Positions 10,912-22,976 are shown, counted from the first letter of the stretch. The stretch is 64,000 nucleotides of DNA from Apodospora peruviana (GCA_033439685.1 JAUEDM010000009.1:186001-250000), one strand, 5' to 3'. The notes: generated by a model not told the origin, from the letters alone. Numbers and translations are program-made.

Positions 10912-12308
10912 ATGGCGGTAGAAAGACTCGGATCCATCCTCAAGCACCTGTCACCGGGCAGCGCCCTCTCGACAATGTAAGTTTCCACCTCTGACCGGCA
11001 TGTGAACGACTCGATTGCAAGTACTGCTTGCTAACCGCTGCACCCTTCGCGACAGCACATCCAAAAATGCCGACGACATCGTCATCACCCTCGCGATCCG
11101 GACGCCGCTCGCAAAGGCCAAGAAGGGCGGCTTCAAGGACACATCCCTCGAGTACCTCGCCTACGCGATCCTGAAAGAAGTCAAGGAGCGCGCCAACATC
11201 GACCCAGCCCTGGTCGAAGACATTGCCATGGGAAATGTGCGTGGATCTGTGTGGCCCCCAAGCCGCTCCCTTTCCCCTTCACGCCTCGCTAACCTCTGGT
11301 CTACAGGTCTCCGACGGAAAAGCCGCATACAAGCTGCGCGCCGCCGCGCTGGCCGCCGGATTTCCCAACACAACCTCTGCCTACTCCCTCAACAGATTCT
11401 GCTCTTCCGGCCTCAAAGCGACGGCCGACATCGCCCACTCCATCTCCCAAGGATCGATCGAGATCGGCATCGCCATGGGCGCCGAGAGCATGACCATCGG
11501 CGGCGACGCTCTCGAGAAGCCGTTCGACGAAGCTGTGACGAGCCAGTCCCAGGAATCGGCCGACTGCATGCAGCCCATGGGCTGGACCTCTGAGAACGTC
11601 AGCGCCGACTTCGGGATTTCTCGGCAAGAAATGGACAAGTACGCCGCCGAGTCTTTCCAGCGCGCCGAGAAGGCGCAGAAGGCCGGTCTGTTTGACGACG
11701 AGATCGTGCCCATCAAGACGAGAGTCAAGGATGCGGACGGTAACTGGAAGGATGTCACGCTCACACGGGACGAGGGTATCCGGCCAGGTACTACCGCCGA
11801 GGGGTTGGGTAAGATCAGGGCTGCGTTCCCTCAGTGGGGACCGACCACTACGGGCGGAAATGCCAGCCAGGTTACCGACGGCGCTGCTGCGGTTCTGCTG
11901 ATGAAGCGGTCGACGGCCATCAAACTCGGCCAGCCCATCTTGGCCAAGTATGTCGGGTCGACTGTCGCCGGTCTCGCGCCCCGGATCATGGGCATCGGCC
12001 CGTCGGTCGCGATCCCCAAGCTGTTGGGGCAGTACAACCTGACGCTGTCGGACGTTGATGTCGTCGAGATCAACGAGGCGTTCGCCAGCATGGCGGTCTA
12101 CTGCCGCGACAAGCTCGGGCTCGACTGGGCCAAGATGAACCCCCGCGGCGGCGCCATCGCGCTGGGCCACCCGCTCGGCGCGACGGGCACGCGCCAGATC
12201 GTTACGGGACTCAGCGAGTGCAGGAAGAGCGGGAAGAAGATCCTTCTGACGAGTATGTGTATTGGTACCGGCATGGGCATGGCGGGCCTGTTTGTCAACG
12301 AGCAATAA
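10912..12308 (+). CDS. Peroxisomal 3-ketoacyl-CoA thiolase with N-terminal PTS2
   Basis: Catalyses the last step of beta-oxidation, thiolytic cleavage of 3-ketoacyl-CoA. Three exons (10912-10976, 11056-11236, 11307-12308) with GTAAGT and GTGCGT donors give 415 residues, the usual length. The N-terminus MAVERLGSILKHLSP contains RLGSILKHL, an exact R-L-x5-H-L peroxisomal targeting signal 2. The active-site Cys lies in NRFCSSGLKA, the His in GGAIALGHPLGATGTRQ and the second Cys in CIGTGMGMAG. The first ATG is supported because it starts just ahead of the PTS2, and a later start would lose import. Three candidate FarA/FarB cores lie upstream. The downstream MFS gene is convergent, only 146 bases away. 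Equivalent to yeast POT1/FOX3 and Yarrowia POT1 by family. Confidence 0.95.
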
Positions 12309-12454
12309 CTACCACCATTACCCAGGAAATGGTTGGAAAAAAAAAAAAAAATTAGATATGTGTGTGCGGCTTTTGTGTAATTTAGCATGCATCTCATTGG
12401 ACATTCAACATAGGACAGTCTATCTACCTACATAGTATATCTCATCCTGTCTAT

Positions 12455-14203
12455 CTAATAAACATAAACAAACTCATCGTTTTCTCGGTCTGTCAGATCC
12501 TCAAACGCTTTCTGTCCAAGCATCTCACTCTCTTCACCCGCCTGATACCTGTGTTCCATCGAATAGTCCCTAATATCCCTCGGCTTGCGGTTCCTCACCC
12601 TCCTCCTTCCCTGCATCTTGTTTAATATCATCAAATTCCCGACCTGCAGGCCTACCACCCCAATCATAGCACAGTAGACTCCTAACGTACTCCTCAAGCC
12701 AGGAAGATACGCCGGCTTGTCACTTTCCTTGAACAGCAACGGCCCGACAATATTCCCTGCCGAGGAAGCAGCGTTGTACAAGCTCATCATCACACTCCTT
12801 TTCGTCTCGCCAGCAGTATTGGCCAATATCCACGACACGATGAGGGTATTGCACCCGAAAATAAAAGCAAGGAAATAATACCCTACCAACAACGCCGGCG
12901 TTTCCGACTTATCCCGCGGGAGCAGGTAGAGCATCACCAGCCCTGTAAGGATCGGCACCAATATGATCACCAGTGCTAACGCCTTATGTCTGAAACGGAT
13001 GGCTGCCCATGCAACCAATAAAATAATGGTATATTGAATGAACCCGAAGGGCATGTTCAGTAAAGTGGTGGTATATTTATCGAACCCGAGCCCTGAGAGG
13101 ATTAATGGTCCGAAAGTGTTGGTCACCTGCGCGCCGAGGTTATTCGCGAAACTCATTGCCAGGAACAGATATGTCTTGATATCGAGGAAGGTCTCAGTGA
13201 TTTGTGGCCATTTTATATGGCCTGGGTTGGAGGAGCCGGCTTGGTTTGCCCTCAGGCGCTCCGTGCATTGCTCCCTCTCCAAAGGGGAAAGGAAGCGAGC
13301 TGACTTCACATCGTTGTCGAGGTAGATGTATATAAATGGCACTGTGGCTACCGTTAAGAGGCCAGTGAACAGAAAGATTCTATATCCCCTAATTAGCATA
13401 AGCTTGTGAGAGGGGTGTGGGTGAGACAAACATCTGCCACGGCGCCAACACAGGAGAGTTAATCATCCCCAGCCCATACGATAATATCGCCGCAACGATC
13501 GTCGCGAGACCGTTTGTCCCATACCACGCCGCTACCCGCAACGGCTGCTCACTCCGACGATACCACTGCGCCGTGATGATGGAGAATAGCGGTAGACAGC
13601 CGGCCTCGAACAGACCGAGGAAGAACCGGTCCGCCAGTAACCCGCCGAAACTGTGGCACAAGGGTGTGCACGCCTGCGCGATGCCCCACCCCAGCACGAG
13701 GCAGGTCACCAGGATGCGGTGGGGGATTTTGACGATCAGGATGGAGGAGAAGGGCTGCCATGCTAGTTGGGCGATGGGGGCGATGGAGCCGACCAGGGAG
13801 TACTGGTTGCCTGTCAGGTTGGTGTCTTCCTGCAGGCCGAAGATGGCGCTGTAGCCCAGGATGGTTTTGTCGAGGATCTGGAGGAAGTAGACCCATACTA
13901 GGATTACTAGTATGACTTTGTCGGTTTTGCGGCGGATGCGTTTGTTCTATCATGAGATGCTTAGTGAGACTGTTATCTAGATATTTTTATGATTCATACA
14001 TCTGCTTCAGTAAGAACCACCCTCCGGTTTCCGGCGTCGTCTGAGTTAGCGTCATGATTGCTTCGGAGAGCATCTTCTGTTTGTTCCTCGGTTGGTACTC
14101 CTTCCCGCAAAGCATCGTCTTTGCTGTCGTCGTCGTCAGCCATATCGGGAATAGGTTCGTACCCAGTAGCGGGTCGCTGCCTCGAGTTATGTGAGGAGAA
14201 CAT
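12455..14203 (-). CDS. MFS transporter, anion:cation symporter (Dal5/allantoate permease type)
   Basis: Plasma-membrane permease for a small organic anion (allantoate, nicotinate or similar; the substrate is not predictable). Exons 14203-14000, 13946-13432 and 13388-12455 with introns of 53 and 42 nt give 550 residues. A 70-residue acidic cytoplasmic N-terminus precedes about 12 hydrophobic segments. Family marks include KTDKVILVILVWVYFLQILD with TILGYSAIFGLQEDTNL at helix 1, the FFLGLFEAGCLPLFS region, and WYRRSEQPLRVAAWYGTNG. The C-terminal half shows FGCNTLIVSWILANTAGETK, a typical helix-10 region. The second intron, at 13389-13431, is short; the acceptor TTAG joins PWQM to GYRIFLF. Start is the only ATG that opens the frame near a promoter. 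Confidence 0.88.
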
Positions 14204-14661
14204 CGTGACGGCCAGAGCGAGGTCGACCCCTCAAATACTGTCCCGTCCCACGTGAGACTAGATCACGTCTGAGGTAGATCTTGCGGCTCGCCCGGATTCG
14301 CATACCATCTGTTGTACCATGGAAGTTGGTTTGTGCATGTGGTACTTCAGATGGATGTTGCAGGTTGGAGAAACGGTTTCGCGCCCGCGGCAGTCATCCG
14401 AACGGGATGGCGTAATGCGGAGAGACCTGCGGGAGCAGACGTGGGGGTCACATTCTCGGAGTTTGAACGGTGTTACCTGTTACCTGAGCCCTCCGTGGGG
14501 GCTAAAATTGCAGTGTCTTACCACTCGTAAAAGAGTTCTGTTGGCGTTTGCCGAAGAAAAACCCTGGAACCAACCAAACAAAGTGACCAGTATACTTCTG
14601 ATTATCTGATATCACAGATAACTTAAACTGACTGTTTTTAGATAACCTGAAGGCTCCAGGT
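14204..14661. other. Intergenic, with a short sequence repeated beyond the NACHT gene
   Basis: No gene is seen. A stretch at about 14567-14640 resembles 18892-18955 in direct orientation. The shared core is TGACC[AG]GTATA[CT]TTCTGA followed by AGATAAC. Confidence 0.5.
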
Positions 14662-17600
14662 TTAGTAGACCCTGTATGTAAACGGTAAGCCCAGTGCTTT
14701 ACCCTCCCACAAGAAACTCGCGTGCACATCCCCGCTCTCTTCCAAGACCCTAGGATGGGGTTGTTTTCCAGGTGCAAAAAGGCACGAATGGACAATATCG
14801 TCAGGCTGGTTATCCTTCGGCAACTCTTCGCGCGGAGGAGGCTCGTCGCGCGTCCTTCTCCTATCGCCAAAATCCGATACCCGAGACTCGCAGAGGTCGA
14901 GAAATCTTGCAACCGTGCACAAGTACGTTCGAGACACGGCTTCTTTTGCTCCCGGAAACCTCGGTCTCTCGTCCCTATTACTCAAGCTTGACGATGATCT
15001 CTCACTGTCTGCATCATCAGTGTTGTCCCCAACCTCGGCGTCGAACTCGAGTCCCTCATCGTCTCTTTCCACCGGTAGCGTATTCTTGCTACGGGTACCT
15101 GCTGCCGCGCCTTCAATGAGTGCGGTTATTCTATCGGTGCGGTCTGTGCCCCTCTCCCGGACAAGAAACTCCAATTCCTGCACAGTTACCACGAGATTTG
15201 CGTTCGCCCCAAAACCAATCCATTCTCTGAGCGCGTGGACTGCCGATCTTGTCTTCGGCCCCTTCATGAAGCCGCTTGCCAGCGCCTGTATCAGCTGCCA
15301 CACACAGTTTCCTACGGCCAGCAACCAAACCGGGGCCCTTGACCTGCTGTGCGTTTTATCCCGCATGGCGACGCAGTCATGAAGCGACGATCCGCTGCGA
15401 TGCGCAACCAACTCCCGCACCAGCCGCGCACCATCCTCCCCCGCCGAGGAGGCCGATAGCAGCAGGCTCAGCTCTCCACCCTCGTCGACGAGAGCTATTT
15501 CAGGCTGCCGACCAACTAAATCCAGTACGTGTTGCGTCTGGGCGTATGCCGCTGCGAAATGTGGCCAAGATCCATGGGCATCGCTATCATAAACCCTGGC
15601 GCCGTCGACATTCCCGTGCGTGGCGAAGAAGACGGGCACGCTGTATCTGAGCCGCCCCGTCTTTGAAGTGGTCGACCTAGGCGATGGTGGTGGTGTCAAA
15701 AGGCGGCGGGTGACGGCGACACGGAATCCTTCCGCCACGGGCACCGGCAGCTCGCCCTCGATGTGGTGCAATGTCTCAACGAGGAAATCGTGCGGGAACC
15801 GTGATGCGCCCGCGCTGCTCCACCCATCCATTTTATGATCTATGCCGCACATGTATTCGGCCAGCCGCAGCCAGGCAAAGGCATGGCTGAGACTGACGCG
15901 CGCATGGTACCGGGTCCGGAGCATCTCAAACCGGTCCGGATCGCCGAGGTAGTCCATTGCGGTGCGGTGGAAGAACTGCACGCCGAGTCCAAAGAAGCCG
16001 CTGCCGGAGTTGTAGACCGGGTACACCTCCAGCAGGCCCTTTGTCAGGCTGTGCAGTTGGCGCCGGACGTAGTCATGTGCATCCTTGATGTTGGCGTCGG
16101 AGAATGGCTGCAGGCGGCTAATTCTTATGGAGAAGCCTCCAGGATGGGAGCAGTCCAGCTCGTCGAGCCACGTATATGCCATGGCGTTGAGCGCCTCGGG
16201 GAACGGGTTGCTGACGGCCAGCAGCAGCGCTAGATCAGACCGCCGCCGGTCTGCGCCTAGCACGGTGCCCAGCAGTCGCTCGTACAAGTCGTCGAGGCCC
16301 TCGGGCACGCCTTCCAGCCGCTGGAAGAGGATCTCGGGCTTGTCGCGCCGCCCGAGCGAGTCGAGGAGCAGCCGTACCGTGAACCATGCCCACAAGAAGA
16401 CGCCCTCGGCCTTGTCGACAATTTTGTTGGCCAGGTGCGCGCGTGCTTCCGTCGACAGCTCAGTGGCGTTTGGGTCCTTGTCGAACATCTGGACGCTGAA
16501 GTTGTAGATGTCCTGGCGCGTGAGCTCATGCAAGTGGATCGTGGTGTTAGGTGGGCCTCTGAAGGTGACGAGGAATTCGGTGTGCGGGCGCGCGCTGATG
16601 CACATCTTGATGTCGGTTTGCCGCGTCCACGCCTGCAGGTGCCGCGCCAGTTCCCAGTGCGCGACGCTATCGCCGTGGTACTCGTCCAGCCCATCGATGA
16701 ACAGACAGAATCGGTGCGTCGGGTTGGACGCCTTGGAGACAAGGACCTCGAAGGCACGCTTAACGGCGCTCGCGGCCATGTGGTGGCCAGGTTGGATATC
16801 GCTCTGGTTCGTCATGGCATCCCACTGCTGCGAGAACACGGCTGGTATCAGGTTAGGGCACTGGCACAGCACTTCGAACAGGATCGATCTGTACAGCCCG
16901 TCGAGCGACATCTGGAGCTCGTCCTGTGCCGACCGCCAAAAATAGAAATGCGCTGTGACGAGCTTCTTGGGGCCTGCCCACTGCTGGAGCGCCCGCTTGG
17001 TGCGTTCATCGTTGTACGCAAACTTCATCAGCGTCGATTTGCCCGACCCGGCCTTCCCCGAGATGTGGAAGATGTGGCTACCGGTGCGGAGCCATGACAT
17101 GAAGGCAGATTGTTGTCGCCGTCTAGGGGCCTCGCCGGGGTCGAACACGATCTCAGGGACAGGTGGTGGGGTTTCCTCAGCCGCTGTTTCGACGAACCCG
17201 ACAGTTTTCACAGCTGCTGCGAGATTGGCCCTCACGGGGTCGTCCGGTCGTGCAAGAAACTCCCGACCAGTTTGAGAAGCAGGAGATTCCGTCATGACCG
17301 GTTGCTGTGAAGCTCCCAAGGAGTGATGATCTTCGGAATCTACCGAGCAACTCTCATCATCACTTGAAGAGTAATAATTTGGGGAGCTAGGGGATGTTAG
17401 CAAGTCGTCGACGCCGTAGCTGACCCACGCCGGGTCCAAGACAAAATCGGTGCCTGGTAGTCGGTCCACGGGCCCAGAACGGGCCCCTTCCGAATTAGAG
17501 CTGTCGTCATCGACGCCATCCCAAAGCATCCACTCAAACGTGTCCTTTTCCGCATCCTGGATGGTGTCTTCACGGGCGTACCTGGACTTGAAGTCGAGCT

Positions 17601-18426
17601 GTCGTAGGATATCATGTTGGATGTTAATACCCTTAGCTTGAGAGACAAGTTCCATCAAAAGGCTGTGAACGTCTTGTAGACTATGTTTCCCAGCTTGTGG
17701 GTCTGAGGCTCTTGCAGTCGGGGCTTCGCCTGCCTCAGAGGGCTGATTGAGCGTTTCGGAATCCGAGTCATATTCATCTTCCCGCTCTCGCATGGCCCTT
17801 ACCGCTGCTAAAATGTCGCTTCGGAGCGTGTCAAGCTCTGCAGCAGTGGCGGTGTTGAGCTCAGTTGCCTCGTTTCGAATCTGCTTGAGCTGAACTGCGA
17901 TGGACGATTGCTGGTCGCTGCCATAGCCAGGATATGAAATTAGCATTCGCACACGTAGCCGCCGACGTGTGGCGCGAACAGGAATAACATATCACATATA
18001 CCTCAGCATCAGGTTCAGGCGCAGCATGATCTCGCTTCGGTAATCATGAAGTCTTTCCAGCATAGACGCGACATCGCTCGACTTGCGCATGCTCGCCCAC
18101 TTGGCTCGCAAGCTGCTCCACACCATGCTCTTCTTCTCACTGCGCTTCAGCTTCTTGAGGAGAATCATCAGATCGGTAGAAAGCTCCGAACACTCGGCCG
18201 CGAGCCTTCGGAGCGCCTTTTCGTGCTTCGAGTCGCCCGTTGGAGTCCCGTCCAGGTCTTCCGAGACACTGCGCAGGTCGCTGATAACATCGTTGATGTG
18301 CGCATTTTCAACGGTTTCGCCCGTCACCGATTGGTACACCTCGTAGCTGCCCTTTATCAGATTCCACGAGAAGTCCACAAATGTGAGGATAGTTCCGGCG
18401 AAGGCAACCGCACTGAATGGATCCAT
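14662..18426 (-). CDS. HeLo-like/fungal N-domain NACHT protein (STAND/NLR-type)
   Basis: Large signal-transducing NTPase of the kind used in fungal nonself recognition and programmed cell death. Exons 18426-18002 and 17917-14662 with an 84-nt intron (GTATAT, CAG) give 1226 residues. The N-terminus, MDPFSAVAFAGTILTFVDFS, is the hydrophobic first helix typical of the helical fungal N-terminal domains (HeLo-like/PF17111 group), residues about 1-140. An acidic, Ser-rich linker follows (about 210-400). The NACHT domain has Walker A ISGKAGSGKSTLMKF near residue 427 and Walker B LFIDGLDEYHGD near 545. A winged-helix-like region with VQFFHRTAMDYLGDP follows (DUF7791 type). The last 450 residues show no ankyrin, WD40 or TPR repeats, so the sensor part is unusual or lost. 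No stop or frame break is seen. Confidence 0.85.
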
Positions 18427-19167
18427 AACTCATTAAGCATGGCCAAAGTGAACGGGTCAACCCGGACTTCGGGGTGCTCGGCGCAACCTTTGGCAGGTGC
18501 GGGGTCAGCAGGGGGCAACCTGAAAGGTGTGGGCGAAGTCATCCCGGGAGAAGATGGGCCGGATTCTTTTGGCCGATTGGTTCAACTTTGCCTGGCTGCC
18601 TCGAAGCTGAGGGTGTGTATAGAGAGCTCAACCAAAAAAGATCAATTATGGTGTGTGAGGATGATGCCCAGTCTAGAACCTCTGCCCCTCCAAAAGTCCA
18701 TAAATACAGTGGTAATGTGGTCTGGGCACCAGTGGTGACGACAACGCTCATTTCAGTGTTATACACAGAAAGTGCAAACGAGTCCTCAAGATCCTATATT
18801 TGAACCAATCTGTGTGCGAGCCCACCTGGAAACGCCCTCACAGGAATCATAAACTTATCTTATATAAGGTAGGTGCGACGCCGACACCAAGAGAACCAAC
18901 TATACAACTGACCGGTATATTTCTGACATTATAGATAACGTTAGTTTGAATTTAAAATGAGCGTATATGTAATTGAAATGCAAAAACAAATGCAGCTGTT
19001 ACAATCCTTGCTTCTTTCCGAAACCACCAATCACCACTTATTCAACATGTCCATATGTACCCAGAAGTAAAGTATACCAAACATTAACCCCCCCAACTCT
19101 CAACCCACAATCGTTTCACCATCGTGTAATGCCAAATTCCCCCAAACCTCCATATCCTCGTCCAGAA
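18427..19167. other. Promoter side of the NACHT gene and 3' side of the small secreted protein
   Basis: No gene is supported. Holds the second copy (18892-18955) of the short repeat also found at 14567-14640. Confidence 0.5.
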
Positions 19168-19530
19168 CTAAGGCCGATAAGGACAAGTGACCTTATACGC
19201 CGCAATCCCACCTGGAGGCGTCCAGCAGTTAGGGCCGGTGATGATGCCCGAGTCGGAGCAGTCGAGCTTCTCGTAGAGAGTAAGGATGCACTGCGGGTCC
19301 CAGTAGTAGACCTTGATGGCGCTGAACGTGGCGTTTTGGTAGAAAGTTCGGCAGGCCGGGCTGTCCTGCCCGATGGCGAACTCGTGGATCTCTTGGTCGT
19401 AGGCGCCGATCGGGCACGAGGCCGTGTGCGAGACGCCGAAGCCGCCGAGGCGGAGGATGCGCTTGTCAACGACTGATGCGTTGGCGCCGAGGGCCAGGGC
19501 TGAGATGGTTGCCAGGATGGTGAAGTGCAT
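19168..19530 (-). CDS. Small secreted six-cysteine protein
   Basis: Intronless, 120 residues. The signal peptide is MHFTILATISALALGANA. The mature part contains six cysteines, in the contexts HTASCPIG, SPACRTF, DPQCIL, KLDCSD, GPNCW and VTCPYRP. That spacing would allow three disulfides. No family was recognised. It is short, secreted and cysteine-bearing, with a KVYYWDPQC strand-like segment, so an apoplastic or effector-like role is possible but not shown. The ATG used is the one that begins the signal peptide; the stop is 38 nt after the last cysteine codon region. Confidence 0.75.
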   Translation of the reverse strand: MHFTILATISALALGANASVVDKRILRLGGFGVSHTASCPIGAYDQEIHEFAIGQDSPACRTFYQNATFSAIKVYYWDPQCILTLYEKLDCSDSGIITGPNCWTPPGGIAAYKVTCPYRP

Positions 19531-20968
19531 TTTGAGTCTGGTCTGGGACTTTGAGTGAAGTTGGAGATTGGAGGCGTGGGTTGGAGTTGAGGGTCTGACG
19601 GAGATGCTACTTCAGAAAAATTTGATGCGGTTGGGAGAGTGCCTTATATGTCTAAAAGCCAGCGTGGGATACTCTCCTGAGAGTCACGATGTCGGAAGTC
19701 GTCAGCATCGCCGTCAAGGCGGAGGAATTCTCGTCAATCGTATCCAACCAGCAGTCCTCCGAGGTGACTACTTTTGGATCACATTGGTCTTGCCGCATTC
19801 CAGGACCTCGAATAGACCTCGAATAAACCTCTTGCCACCACGAGATGCTGATGGGGCTGAGCAGAGTAGCGGTGATCGTCTCGTGAGGCGCGCGCTCAGC
19901 TTGCCTAATTTGGACGGAAGGTATCGTGACACAACGTTTTCAGCTCTACTCCCGATTTACCCACACGGCACAAACACGAGCACAATAATCCGTGGCTTGC
20001 GTCACACGCTAAGTGAGTTACTATAATCCAACATCACGTAGGGACATAACCGCAGGGCAACGTTGCATGGAGCCGTAATTTGTTCCAGCTTCCTGTTCTT
20101 GATCGTGGCTGATATTTCCTGAACTCACAAGAGCATCAGTCTTCGGTTGCATGGCTCCCTAAAAGTCTGATACCAAATCAAGTTGCATGCCGTCTGGGTT
20201 CTAATTATCTGAACGGGCCATTCATCTCTCCTGCTCTCATCATCGTGGGTGGCTTGAAGATGCAGTCAATACTACTTGCAACTCAAAAAGACCAAAAACC
20301 TTGTTCCCAAAGAAAATTGAGTTGCTAGTCTGAGCTTCAATGCCATTGGCTGGGGGAAAGTCTGGGGTCGGTGCAACCAGTCTACCTACAGTAACTTTGG
20401 CTCTTTGTGATTGTCCTTGAACAACCCCATTGTCAGCCTGAACTATTTGACTTTCGTCCAATAGGTTAAGACTTACCATTGGTATCCATCTCCTGTCGTC
20501 ATTGATCTCTCCTTAAACCTTGAACGAATAACTGTTCTCGGAATCCACCAAGACAACGAGTCAGTTTACATAGTGCCAGATAAGACGGAATAAGTCATGT
20601 GTTCCCACACATACACCTGTTATCGATACTAGGAGCGCTTGCTCACGAGCCACAATGGCATTGTGTTCGCCTAGTGTCTGACACACGAAAGCTAATTCCT
20701 TCGTCCCACAGTAACATTGACTTTGTTGACGATAGTTATGAGGACTTTGAACTTCAAATTCTGAATACTGTTTGATGGGGACCGAAAGTTTATTCACCCC
20801 GTGCCATAGTATTTAAAAAAGACATGCCAGCACACCGCACACAACCTTCAGAATTCCTCAGCCAAACCCAAACCTCTCGTGGTCCTCTGGGAGTTGCCAG
20901 CGACTCTCAACACCCTAACCCATTGTTACCAGCACTCAGCACCCGCGATAAACACAACCTCCCACAAA
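19531..20968. other. Intergenic, no gene seen
   Basis: About 1.4 kb. Short frames on both strands (for example 19568-20026 plus) have no domain, signal peptide or splice support. Confidence 0.5.
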
Positions 20969-21253
20969 ATGTGTCCACCAAGCAAACTGCGGCAAGAAGT
21001 CCGCCCTGAGGACGTGGCTGACCGACCCAAGAAGACCAAAGTACAGGTCTTGCTGCAGAATAGGAAGCTGAAAGGCAAGAAAAGAGACGACAACAGCCCT
21101 CTTCTCAAGAAAATGTTCACCAAGATGCAGGTCCGGAAAGAAAACGAGTGGGATAGTGCCTACGACGAAGCGATGGAAGAGATCTCTTCATCACACGAGG
21201 TCCCAAAATACAATACGCCGTATGAGGACGAGGGATGTCTTGGCTGGTTCTGA
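20969..21253 (+). CDS. Small basic/acidic hypothetical protein
   Basis: 94 residues, no intron, no signal peptide or membrane segment. A Lys/Arg-rich first half (RPKKTKVQVLLQNRKLKGKK) is followed by an acidic C-terminus with EDEGCLGWF at the end. I chose the ATG at 20969 because it follows CCACAAA, a good fungal initiator context; an upstream in-frame codon would add 30 unlikely residues. A TATA-like TATTTAAAAAAG lies at about 20811. Function and family unknown; it could also be a chance frame. Confidence 0.45.
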   Translation: MCPPSKLRQEVRPEDVADRPKKTKVQVLLQNRKLKGKKRDDNSPLLKKMFTKMQVRKENEWDSAYDEAMEEISSSHEVPKYNTPYEDEGCLGWF

Positions 21254-21325
21254 TCATTATTAGCGCCGGATTTAGGAAGAGAACGTGGCGATGTACAAAT
21301 AGGAGGGGATGCCCTCCCACAACCA

Positions 21326-21735
21326 ATCATATACATACTCAATATTGTTTATTCTTATTAGGACCGATGTGAGTAACTCCTTTGTGAATCTGTTGTTTCC
21401 TTTCTTTTCAGTCTAACAAGTATTCAGACCCCAACACGGTTACCATGCAACCTCATATCCAAGCTCTGCGCGGAGGCTAGGATCAACACCCATATTTCGA
21501 TACACACCCACCACCACAATCCATCATTGATAACCATACCAAATATTATTGCGTCTTCTTGTCAACTTCCATGTGAATAACCCCTTCTGTGAACGTCAAC
21601 GTCTTTCCTCCTTCCTTAAGTCCAACGGTTAGGTAGACCCCAACACGGTTACCATGCAATCTTAGACGCCATCCCTCCTCCTCCTTCTCATAAACCAGGA
21701 TCACAACCGATGTCTCGTTACACATACACACCTCC
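21326..21735. repeat. Diverged tandem duplication, about 205-bp period
   Basis: Two copies in direct orientation, roughly 21326-21525 and 21526-21735. Both contain the exact 23-base block that begins ACCCCAACACGGTTACCA (at 21428 and 21635). The surroundings also match: CTTTGTGAA/CTTCTGTGAA, TCTTTC, AACC/GGATCA-AACC, CGATACACA/CGTTACACA. Confidence 0.6.
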
Positions 21736-22300
21736 AAAGAGAACAATATCTAGCAAGACACGTGCCAGCCAGCCGTCCCCAGGTTTTAGCATAAAATCCC
21801 CTTCCCCACGGGGGAACGAAGCAATTCAGCCAAAATTGGTTCCCTCTCCACAAAACTTCCGTCTTCTCTCTAAAAATCGGCATTCAACCGCCACTTATTA
21901 CGACCTGCATCCGGTATTGCCTCCATGTATGCGGCGATAATATGACGAAGGTAACGCCAAGCATCAACATGAAACCACATTCCGATTCGCTCACCATGCC
22001 ATTCTCCAAGAAACTCAATCTTGGGTTCTTTATAAACGAGAGGCTCAATATATGCAAGCCACATAGAAATCGCGGGGAACATGATCATTTCCCCAGGTTT
22101 TTTTTTTCGGATCTACGGCCATGCGTCTTCTCCAATATCTCTCAGAGAACTCTCAGACCGCCACCCATCCCACAATGATCAATGCAACTGTCCACGCATC
22201 ACTGTCTATATGGACCGCAACTGGGTCCTCCGTTCCCGCATTCCGGGAAGACACGGCTCTTGGCAAGGTACTCGAGTGACGGGTTCATGGGTGACGAGGA
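21546..22300 (-). pseudogene. Decayed multi-part coding remnant on the minus strand
   Basis: Several minus-strand pieces read like protein but do not join into one frame. About 22297-22150 gives DPVAVHIDSDAWTVALIIVG and then a TGA. About 22145-22100 gives EFSERYWRRRMAVDPKK up to a ten-A run. 22088-21870 gives an open frame with IEPLVYKEPKIEFLGEWHGE and MWFHVDAWRYLRHIIAAYME. 21746-21546 gives CNETSVVILVYEKEEEGWRL followed by LHGNRVGVYLTVGLKEGGKT and stops. The last piece is partly copied by the tandem repeat next to it, where the same LHGNRVGV is followed by a stop. No family was recognised. Frame changes near the A run suggest decay or sequence error. Confidence 0.35.
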
Positions 22301-22585
22301 TGTGTCCCAAAGGGGGCAATTTCTCATTACCCAATACCATCAGCAATAACAGAGAAATGAAGACTCCAGTTCGGAAAAATGGATGATCTCTCAAACCTCG
22401 TGGCCTGCCTCTCAAGAGCCCCGTCTGCCCGGACCCGGTTAACGTAACGTTCAATATCCCCGCGGAGAGAGCAAGATCCGGAAGTATATATTGGATCTAC
22501 CTACCTCACCAACTTGAAGCCTCAGCGTCCCGGTCTGTCTGCACAGCTCTCACTCAACCATCATCCATCCCAGGAAAAAGACATC

Positions 22586-22945
22586 ATGAAGGTCTCAGCA
22601 GTCACCCTCCCCCTCCTGGCAGGCCTAGCCAGCGCGTCGCCAATCGAGGAGCGCCAGTCCTGCCCCAAGGTGCACGTCTTCGGCGCCCGCGAGACCACAG
22701 TCCCCCAAGGCTACGGCACCTCGCAAGGCCTAGTCAACATGGTAACATCCGCCTACCCGGGTTCAACAAAGGAGGCGATCGTCTACCCAGCCTGCGGCGG
22801 CCAGTCCAACTGCGGCGGCGTGAGCTACGAGAACTCGGCATCGCAGGGCACCGCGGCGGTCGTTAAGGCCGTCAACGCTCTGAACCAACGGTGCCCGGAC
22901 ACCAAGATTGTTCTCATCGGGTACTCCCAGGTATATCTTCCCCCC

Positions 22946-22976
<31 letters not shown>

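Noticed and set aside
11301..12305. 334-codon frame antisense to the thiolase
   Set aside because: Shadow of the GC-rich thiolase exon.
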